Source: JAADDG01 sp964450755 (GTDB lineage: Bacteria; Campylobacterota; Campylobacteria; Campylobacterales; JAADDG01). From it: a stretch of 27,514 nucleotides of DNA. Below, piece by piece: positions 8,376 to 14,033 of this stretch (within the stretch, counting starts at the first letter, position 1; the number at the start of each line of letters is the position of its first letter). Below the pieces are notes generated by a model. The model was not told the origin of the DNA. It did not search any database and saw only the letters and a program-made list of their open reading frames with translations. The position numbers and the translations under genes are program-made. The DNA is taken from NCBI GenBank assembly GCA_964450755.1, contig CAYVDJ010000040.1, positions 1-27,514 of the forward strand, in the 5' to 3' direction.

Positions 8376-8940
8376 AACGATAAAAGTCGATAAAAAAAGA
8401 GCGTTCAATCTAAAATACCATCACAAAAGAATGCAAAAAACGATTTTTGATAACTTTTCAGTCAAAAAATCTTTTGATCTAAATTCTCTTATCATGCCTC
8501 CTGATGACAAATTTTACAGATGTAAAATCATTTATGACAAAAAAATAAAAAACATAGACTTTTACAGATATACTCCAAGAGTCATAAAATCCTTTAAACT
8601 GGTAAATTCTGATATAAATTATAATTACAAATCAACTGATAGAAGTAAAATAGATAAATTATTTATGAAAAAAGGTAATTGTGATGATATAATTATCATA
8701 AAAAATGATCTTGTTACAGATACCTCCATAGCAAATATCGCTTTTTTTTATGAAGGGAGATGGATCACCCCCGCAACTCCTCTGCTAAAAGGAACGATGA
8801 GAGAAAAACTGTTGAATGAAAAGAAAATTTTTTTGGAAAAAATTTCTATAAAAGAGTTAAAATTTATAAAAAAACTTGCTATAATGAACGCTCTTATTGG
8901 ATTTAAAATTATTAATAATTTCAAAATAGAAGAAAGGTGA
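8359..8940 (+). CDS. pabC: Short class IV aminotransferase-fold enzyme, probable aminodeoxychorismate lyase
   Basis: Expected to split aminodeoxychorismate into p-aminobenzoate and pyruvate. It is a fold-type IV PLP protein: N-terminal LFFETIKV, a basic HHKRM segment (21-25), the probable PLP lysine K91 in NYKSTDRSKID, and the cofactor-binding loop VTDTSIANIAFF (119-130), followed by WITPATPLLKGTMRE. At 193 residues it is much shorter than E. coli PabC (269) and looks like the C-terminal half of fused PabB-PabC proteins. Here the two are separate frames overlapping by 17 bases, so they are made together. Other class IV enzymes are possible, but the pabB overlap decides. Confidence 0.85.
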   Translation: MSLFFETIKVDKKRAFNLKYHHKRMQKTIFDNFSVKKSFDLNSLIMPPDDKFYRCKIIYDKKIKNIDFYRYTPRVIKSFKLVNSDINYNYKSTDRSKIDKLFMKKGNCDDIIIIKNDLVTDTSIANIAFFYEGRWITPATPLLKGTMREKLLNEKKIFLEKISIKELKFIKKLAIMNALIGFKIINNFKIEER

Positions 8941-8952
8941 GATTAAAAAGAT

Positions 8953-9408
8953 ATGTTGTATAAAATTCTTAGTGATAAAACTTTTTCATTACTGATGCAG
9001 TTACATGCAAAAGAGATTATGGATTATCTTTTTGAAAACAATCACGAGTTTTCGATCCTTGCAAACACAAAAGAGATAACTTTCGATCCAAAACTGCCAG
9101 AACATATCTCAAAAAATTTTAAACAGGTAATATTGTTCACATTGGCGGGATATACCTACGAATCATGTCAGATAGATGAAGAGAACCTCTACTTTGAGGC
9201 GGGTTTTGGAGAAGAAAATTTCGGAAGTTTTATTACGGTGCCTCTTTATGCAATTATGCAGATACTTATCGATGAAAATCCTGTTTTTATCAATCTCTCA
9301 TATCCATATAAAAAAGAGCAGGAGGAAGAAAACAGAGGGTTGGAAAAATCTATGGAGATTTTCACATCAAATCCTGAAAACAAGAAGCTTTTGAAAAAGA
9401 AAAAATAG
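8953..9408 (+). CDS. Small protein resembling SspB, a ClpXP adaptor (tentative)
   Basis: A 151-residue acidic protein and the last gene of the pyrB operon, 12 bases after pabC. I do not recognise it by name. Residues 45-116 follow the SspB pattern: a buried strand (KQVILFTLAGY), a turn with acidic residues (QIDEENLYFEAGFG, 73-86), then FITVPLYAIMQI (93-104). SspB proteins have the same order: hydrophobic strand, D/E-x-[FL]-x-[FV]-x-A-x-FGG, then VSVPLAAVLAI. A helical N terminus (8-29) and a charged, flexible C-terminal tail ending LLKKKK also fit an adaptor with a tail peptide. This is pattern matching by eye. If wrong, it is a hypothetical protein of unknown function. Confidence 0.5.
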   Translation: MLYKILSDKTFSLLMQLHAKEIMDYLFENNHEFSILANTKEITFDPKLPEHISKNFKQVILFTLAGYTYESCQIDEENLYFEAGFGEENFGSFITVPLYAIMQILIDENPVFINLSYPYKKEQEEENRGLEKSMEIFTSNPENKKLLKKKK

Positions 9409-9571
9409 GCGGATTTTGGATAAATTTCCGTCTATCCGTACATACCCAAGCCAACCACCAAACACTTTGCATCCAGCCATAATACTTTCAATTTTATGTA
9501 AAAGCCAATTTTGATAAAATTGCTTAGGATATCAAAAAGACAGCATAATGAAAAAAGAATTGAAACAAAAT

Positions 9572-9856
9572 TTAGACATAAATAATATCCTTTTGGATTT
9601 TTCTTTTTATATACTCTCTTAAATTTTTTTCCAAGCCAAGATCTACACTCTTTTTTAAGTTATCTTCTAAAAAATATTTAAATGCATAAAATTTTTTAAA
9701 TGATGATGGCATATCTACCAAAATATCTATATCACTATCTTTATCTGCCTCATCCCTTGCATAGCTACCAAAAAGAGCCAATCTTTTTATACCAAAATCA
9801 TTAGCAAAGCTACTTTTATGCTCTTTTAAAAACTCTATAATCTCATCTTTTGTCAT
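9572..9856 (-). CDS. MNT-domain nucleotidyltransferase (MntA-like), orphan
   Basis: Minimal nucleotidyltransferase of 94 residues. The active site GSYARDEADKDSDIDIL (30-46) supplies G30-S31 and the metal aspartates D42 and D44. Proteins of this size normally act as antitoxins, attaching AMP to a HEPN toxin encoded next door. Neither flank shows a HEPN reading frame: only about 160 bases separate it from the preceding operon and about 230 from the next. GGAG precedes the ATG and a well-formed promoter lies just upstream, so the gene is probably expressed. It may serve a HEPN partner elsewhere or be left over from a lost pair. Confidence 0.85.
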   Translation of the reverse strand: MTKDEIIEFLKEHKSSFANDFGIKRLALFGSYARDEADKDSDIDILVDMPSSFKKFYAFKYFLEDNLKKSVDLGLEKNLREYIKRKIQKDIIYV

Positions 9857-9877
9857 TTCTTACTCCGTTGAGTATTT

Positions 9878-9906
9878 ATTGTACCATATAGCAATCCCAT
9901 CGTCAA
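9878..9906 (-). promoter_or_regulatory. Sigma70-type promoter of the MNT gene
   Basis: Minus strand TTGACG (9901-9906), exactly 17 bases, then TACAAT (9878-9883), 22 bases before the ATG at 9856. It is the best-formed -35/-10 pair in the window and unusual here, since most other promoters lack a clear -35. Confidence 0.55.
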
Positions 9907-9932
9907 AACTTATACCATATATAGCAAAAACA

Positions 9933-9985
9933 TTTGAAATTTCAAGGAAGACAAAACTTTGCTTTCAAAAAAAACAAATTTTTAA
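9933..9985. repeat. AT-rich dispersed element, copy A
   Basis: Begins TTTGAAATTTCAAGGAAG and ends with a TTC-A8-CAAATTTTTAA block. The same two blocks, in the same order, occur at 16758-16868 next to the second MNT gene, with a longer and diverged centre. No coding frame is evident. Confidence 0.3.
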
Positions 9986-10055
9986 GAAAATGGCATTGGA
10001 TTATAGATTATTGCCATTGAAGAAACAGGGGAGGTATTACAGACAGCAATAAATA

Positions 10056-10083
10056 GGCGGATTTGGAAAAAACCAAATCCGCC
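10056..10083 (-). terminator. Palindromic terminator after the response regulator
   Basis: A perfect 11-base inverted repeat, GGCGGATTTGG and CCAAATCCGCC, with a six-base A/T loop, just 3' of the response-regulator stop at 10091. AT tracts flank both sides, so it may act on either strand. The minus-strand U-tract (CTATTTATTG) is weak. Confidence 0.6.
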
Positions 10084-10090
10084 AAAATTT

Positions 10091-10744
10091 TTATTTTATA
10101 AAATCCTGTCTTTTAAATCTATATACTTTATTTTTCACTTTTTCAAGTATTCCGGCACCTATAAGCTGTTTAAACATATTAACAACTGTCGGTTTGCTGA
10201 CATTAAGTTCGGTAATGATATCGTGATAAGATCCGTAGAAAACATTGTCATCATCCAAATTGTCGATAATAAACTTCAAAATCTCTATCTTTTTTCCGCC
10301 GATCAATGCCGCAAGAGAATCTACAACATGGGCGCAACCTTCAAGTTCTTTCTTTTGAATTTTTGGAAGCATAACAGTATAGATAGTATTTATCAAATCT
10401 TTTATATTAATAGGTTTGATTATATAACCATCAACTTTTAGAGCAATAGCGTCCAAAAGATATTCCGTATCCGTATGAGCAGTAGTTATCACACACGGGA
10501 TATCTTTGTTATGTTCTTTTTTAAGAGACTTTATCATCTCTATACCGTTCATATGCGGCATGTTGATATCTGTAACAATTATATCAATAGGCTTGTTTAA
10601 AGCAACTTCCAATCCCTCTTCACCGTTGGTGGCTATATGCACTTCCTTAACAAAATCATCTAATATAAGTTTTGTTTGATTCAGTACATCCAAATCATCC
10701 TCAACATAAAGTAGTTCAATATCTTTCAAATTATTTAAATCCAT
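10091..10744 (-). CDS. Response regulator with RepL-like winged-helix output domain
   Basis: Receiver plus DNA-binding protein, third gene of the sensory cassette. In numbering from a GTG three codons further upstream, the receiver covers 10-128 with the acidic pocket E18-D19-D20, phosphoacceptor D62 in VTDINMPHMNG, T90 or T91, and K113 in IIKPIN. After a linker, residues 155-214 form a winged helix (FIIDNLDDDN, then IITELNVSKPTVVNMFKQL, then KNKVYRF). This is not the OmpR, NarL or NtrC type; it resembles the winged helix of RepL plasmid initiators. I chose the ATG at 10744 rather than the GTG at 10753 because AAAGGTGA is correctly spaced for the ATG and includes the GTG itself. Target genes are unknown. 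Confidence 0.88.
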   Translation of the reverse strand: MDLNNLKDIELLYVEDDLDVLNQTKLILDDFVKEVHIATNGEEGLEVALNKPIDIIVTDINMPHMNGIEMIKSLKKEHNKDIPCVITTAHTDTEYLLDAIALKVDGYIIKPINIKDLINTIYTVMLPKIQKKELEGCAHVVDSLAALIGGKKIEILKFIIDNLDDDNVFYGSYHDIITELNVSKPTVVNMFKQLIGAGILEKVKNKVYRFKRQDFIK

Positions 10745-10780
10745 GTAAATCACCTTTACTATTTGTAATTCTTTAAAGAT

Positions 10781-10786
10781 ATTATA
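10781..10786 (-). promoter_or_regulatory. Candidate -10 box for the response regulator
   Basis: Minus strand TTGGTATAAT in the 55-base gap after the histidine kinase. It would allow separate expression of the regulator in addition to read-through from the kinase. Confidence 0.35.
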
Positions 10787-10808
10787 CCAAAAAACATTAA
10801 AATATTTT

Positions 10809-12365
10809 TTATTTTATTGGAATTGCGATAATAAATTGCGCACATTTGTAAAAAATGTCACCTCCGAACTTCCTTGAGGTGTTTTTTACTATTATTTTTC
10901 CTTCCATTTGCATCTCTATTATCTGTTTTGACATGTAAAGTCCTATACCGGTTCCGGCTGATTTGTGCTTGGTGGTAAAGTAGGGTTCAAAAACTCTGTC
11001 AAGGATTTTAGGATCTATTCCTCCTCCGTTATCTGTAAAGATGATAAAAGCTATCGGCATGGGAGTTGTTTTTCTCTCTATCTTGATAGATATTTTTCTG
11101 TCTTCTATCTTTTTCTCTTCAAAATTATCTTTGGCATTATTGAAAAGATTTAATATAACATGAGTAAACTCATTTTCATACCCCATAATCTGAATATCTT
11201 TGATACATTCTATCTGAACATCTATGTTCTCTTTTTCACAGGCGGATTTTAAAAATTTGTAAGCATCCTCTACCGCTTTTTTTATACTGAAAACCTCTTT
11301 TTTCCTGTTGGGTTTAAAGAAATTTCTAAAATCATCCAGCGTTTCAGACATTGATTTTGATATTTTCAATCCCTCCTCGACCTGTCTTTCAACAAATTCG
11401 GGAGTCAAAGTACCCATCATCTGTTTTGTTGCAAAGCTCTGGATTAAAATTGTCAGAACATTCAAAGGCTGTCTCCACTGATGGGCAATGTTTCCGATCA
11501 TCTCTCCCATTGCCGCAAGACGGGCTTGTTGAAACATGATCTGATCTTTGTCTCTGCTTTTTCTCACCTCTTTTTGGATCCTCTCCTCCAAATCCCTTCT
11601 TAGGTTTTGCAGCTCTCTATCCTGCTTTCTTGCCAACTCTTCTGACTGGGTTACGATACACTCTATATTTTTCATTATGCGATTTGAGAGCCAGATACTT
11701 ATCATTACGACAAAAAAGGTAAAAAGAAGCATCCATACAGTTGTAGCTTCATAAATTTTATCCGCCCTCTTTTTTAAAAGAGAGATACATTCCAGATTGT
11801 AGTTTATCAATTGTGAAAAAAGTTTATCTATGGAGTCTATGTTTGATGATAGAGTATCTTTGAGTAAAATTTCTGCTTCAATATTCTTCCCACTGTCAAA
11901 TAAAAAGAAAACAGAAGTAATATTTTGAAAAATCTCATCTTTTTTTAACTCTATTTTATCAATCATCTCTCTTTTTGAATTACTGTCGCTATTACAGATA
12001 GTATCACTTAACAAAAACTGTTTCATTATATTGTCACTGCTTTTGTTATTTAAGCTCTCTTTACAACTTCGCCAGTAAAAATCTATAGACTCCTTTGCCT
12101 GTAAAATTATTTCTTTACCTTCATCCAAACTGAGAGTCTCTTTTTTTATTCCTTCAAAAGTTTTTAGAATATTCATAAAATAAACACTTTTTAGCTCTTC
12201 AAGTTTTATCACAGGAGACATTTTTTTCTCATAAAGCAGATCAAAATTGTTTTTAACGATATATAATTTAAAATAAGCAAATCCGGCTACAAAAACAATA
12301 CTTAAAGTCATGATAGACAATAACAAAAAAGTCTTTTTTCTAATAGTGCTATATCTGTTTTTCAT
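10809..12365 (-). CDS. Membrane sensor histidine kinase with four-helix periplasmic domain
   Basis: Autophosphorylating sensor of 518 residues, partner of the regulator at 10091. Transmembrane helix 1 is about 12-32, an all-helical periplasmic domain about 36-205 (begins like 4HB_MCP sensors, with C101 and C124), and helix 2 about 208-228. A coiled coil (235-278) leads to a HisKA segment with H295 in GNIAHQWRQPLN. The ATPase domain has the N box ILNLFNNAKDN (404-414), G1 DNGGGI (445-450), F box EPYFTT and G2 GTGIGL (471-476). All catalytic boxes are intact. The periplasmic binding protein gene ends only 9 bases upstream, so ligand sensing is probably indirect, through that protein. Confidence 0.93.
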   Translation of the reverse strand: MKNRYSTIRKKTFLLLSIMTLSIVFVAGFAYFKLYIVKNNFDLLYEKKMSPVIKLEELKSVYFMNILKTFEGIKKETLSLDEGKEIILQAKESIDFYWRSCKESLNNKSSDNIMKQFLLSDTICNSDSNSKREMIDKIELKKDEIFQNITSVFFLFDSGKNIEAEILLKDTLSSNIDSIDKLFSQLINYNLECISLLKKRADKIYEATTVWMLLFTFFVVMISIWLSNRIMKNIECIVTQSEELARKQDRELQNLRRDLEERIQKEVRKSRDKDQIMFQQARLAAMGEMIGNIAHQWRQPLNVLTILIQSFATKQMMGTLTPEFVERQVEEGLKISKSMSETLDDFRNFFKPNRKKEVFSIKKAVEDAYKFLKSACEKENIDVQIECIKDIQIMGYENEFTHVILNLFNNAKDNFEEKKIEDRKISIKIERKTTPMPIAFIIFTDNGGGIDPKILDRVFEPYFTTKHKSAGTGIGLYMSKQIIEMQMEGKIIVKNTSRKFGGDIFYKCAQFIIAIPIK

Positions 12366-12374
12366 GTTTTCTTC

Positions 12375-13529
12375 TTAATCAAATGTTATAAAATTATTAT
12401 TTTTATAATGAAGTAAATAAATTTTATTTAACCTCTTGTCGTTATTAATTGCCCTTATAAGATACTCTTTATTATACTTAATATAAGGTATGTTTTTCAA
12501 GGATTTTAACAATATTTGACCGTTTAAATTAAATCCTGCTTCTTTAAGAGCTAAAACAAGTATTTTTGCATATAAAAACCCTTTTAAAGATTCATAGCCA
12601 AAATCCGCATTTGGGAAATAGAGCCTTAATACTTTCTGATATTCATCGACAAGCGGTATGTTTTTATCGTAGGGAGAAAAAACGGTTTCGGTAACGATCA
12701 AATTGCCGCTGTACTCTTTTAGCTCCTCTTTTAAAGCATCTATACCGACACAGGAAGTTGTCATAAATATAGTATTTAAATACTTCTCACCGCTTTTGGC
12801 TATTTTTAAAAACTTTGCAACAGGGCGATAAGAGGCAAACATCAACAAAGCTTTAGGTTCATATTTTGATATTTTTTTGTAGGCTTCATCTACCAAAAGC
12901 GTATTTCTCTCATAAGGGGTCGTTACATCTATACCTATATGATGTTTTTTTAAAATATTTTTGGCACTGTTTAAAATATCTCTTCCACAACTGTTGTTTT
13001 CATAAAAGATTGCAACTTTTTTGATCTCTTTTTTTGATAGATATTTTACAAGAGCCTCTATCTCATCTTCATAAAATCTGGTAAAAGAGTAGTATATATT
13101 TTTATAACGCTTTTCCAAAAAAGCACAAGGACAATAGGGCATCAAAAAAGGAGTATTTTCATCTACCCCGATTTCAAGAATTCTTTTTGAAGAGCATATA
13201 TCCGTAACACCAAAATATGCAATTGCTTCTTTTTTTAATTTTTTTGCATTAACGGCTGCAATACCCTCCTCATATCTGTCATCCAAAGATACAAGTTTTA
13301 TTTTTCTGCCGTAAATTCCGCCTTTATCATTAATATAGGAAAAATATGCATCTATTCCGAGATTAAACTCTTTTGCCGTTTTTCTATTCAGACCGCCAAG
13401 AGAGGCACTTTGAACTACTTTGATAACATCACTTTTCAGATAGATACTGTTTTTATAAAAAACATATCCAAAAACAGATATAACCAAAATAGTAAAAAAC
13501 GGAACAAGTTTTTTAAAAACAACAAACAC
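12375..13529 (-). CDS. Periplasmic LivK/UrtA-type binding protein of a sensory cassette
   Basis: Type I periplasmic binding protein of the Peripla_BP_6 group, 384 residues, first gene of the cassette. An N-terminal hydrophobic stretch (about 7-25) is a signal or membrane anchor. The family start pattern is clear: a small-residue strand SASLGG (41-46), helix GIDAYFSYINDKGGIYGRKIKL (split at 58-79), then DDRY. The second lobe has KKVAIFYEN. Three cysteines lie close together (ICSSK, PYCPC). No ABC permease or ATPase gene is nearby, so it probably reports a ligand to the kinase rather than delivering it for uptake. The ligand could be an amino acid, urea, an amide or an aromatic compound; the sequence does not decide. 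Start is GTG with GGAGAAGAAAG upstream. Confidence 0.85.
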   Translation of the reverse strand: MFVVFKKLVPFFTILVISVFGYVFYKNSIYLKSDVIKVVQSASLGGLNRKTAKEFNLGIDAYFSYINDKGGIYGRKIKLVSLDDRYEEGIAAVNAKKLKKEAIAYFGVTDICSSKRILEIGVDENTPFLMPYCPCAFLEKRYKNIYYSFTRFYEDEIEALVKYLSKKEIKKVAIFYENNSCGRDILNSAKNILKKHHIGIDVTTPYERNTLLVDEAYKKISKYEPKALLMFASYRPVAKFLKIAKSGEKYLNTIFMTTSCVGIDALKEELKEYSGNLIVTETVFSPYDKNIPLVDEYQKVLRLYFPNADFGYESLKGFLYAKILVLALKEAGFNLNGQILLKSLKNIPYIKYNKEYLIRAINNDKRLNKIYLLHYKNNNFITFD

Positions 13530-13530
13530 T

Positions 13531-13560
13531 TTGCTTTCTTCTCCATATTATTGATATAAT
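13531..13560 (+). promoter_or_regulatory. Candidate promoter for yjbQ
   Basis: TTGCTT (13531-13536), 18 bases, TATAAT (13555-13560), 50 bases before the yjbQ ATG. The -35 abuts the start codon of the divergent binding-protein gene. Confidence 0.4.
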
Positions 13561-13569
13561 CAGAAAAAT

Positions 13570-13599
13570 ATTATACCTTAATCTAAAATCTCTATACAA
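13570..13599 (-). promoter_or_regulatory. Candidate promoter for the sensory cassette
   Basis: Minus strand TTGTAT (13594-13599), 18 bases, TATAAT (13570-13575), about 40 bases before the GTG at 13529. It faces and interleaves with the yjbQ promoter region. Confidence 0.4.
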
Positions 13600-13610
13600 G
13601 AGGCAAAAAA

Positions 13611-14033
13611 ATGAAAATTATTCAAAAAAAGATTTTGTTAAAAGCAAAGGCAAGAGGATTTCATCTGATAACCGATGAAATAGAAAAAAATCTCCCCCAA
13701 ATCAGGGAGATAAATGAGGGAACAGCCAATATATTTTTACAGCATACAAGCGCAAGTTTATCAATCAGTGAAAATTTCGATCCCTCCGTAAGATACGATT
13801 TGGAAAATTACTTTAATGAAATAGCCTCTGAAAACAAAAGCTATTTTACTCACACCTACGAAGGAAGCGATGATATGCCTTCTCATATAAAAAGTATAAT
13901 GATTGGTGTGAGTTTAACCGTACCGATCACAAACCGCAGGTTTGCTCTCGGTACATGGCAGGGAATTTATCTAAATGAACATAGAAACTCTGGGGGCAGA
14001 AGAACTCTTGTTGTTACGATCATCGGAAGGTGA
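13611..14033 (+). CDS. yjbQ: YjbQ family protein (UPF0047)
   Basis: Small soluble protein of the YjbQ/UPF0047 family, 140 residues, normal length. Family members have weak thiamine phosphate synthase activity, but the physiological role is not settled. Conserved features: FLQHTSASLSISENFDP (42-58) with H45, a DDMPSHIKS segment (87-95) with H92, and the C-terminal ALGTWQGIYLNEHR (112-125) before GGRRTLVVTIIGR. The site before the ATG is AAGAGG. The last 63 bases are also translated on the other strand as the end of the ROK-phosphorylase gene. The conserved residues here belong to YjbQ, so this is the older of the two overlapping frames. Confidence 0.92.
   Translation: MKIIQKKILLKAKARGFHLITDEIEKNLPQIREINEGTANIFLQHTSASLSISENFDPSVRYDLENYFNEIASENKSYFTHTYEGSDDMPSHIKSIMIGVSLTVPITNRRFALGTWQGIYLNEHRNSGGRRTLVVTIIGR

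Noticed and set aside
9512..9622. TGATAAAAT followed by an ATG opening a 24-codon plus-strand frame
   Set aside because: No good ribosome-binding site, no recognisable product, and the frame stops inside the MNT gene. Could be a gene stub but cannot be supported.
9996..10060. Possible gene scrap reading IAIEETGEVLQTAINR on the plus strand
   Set aside because: It looks protein-like, but it is bounded by a stop just upstream, has no start, and runs into the terminator palindrome. Too short to assign.
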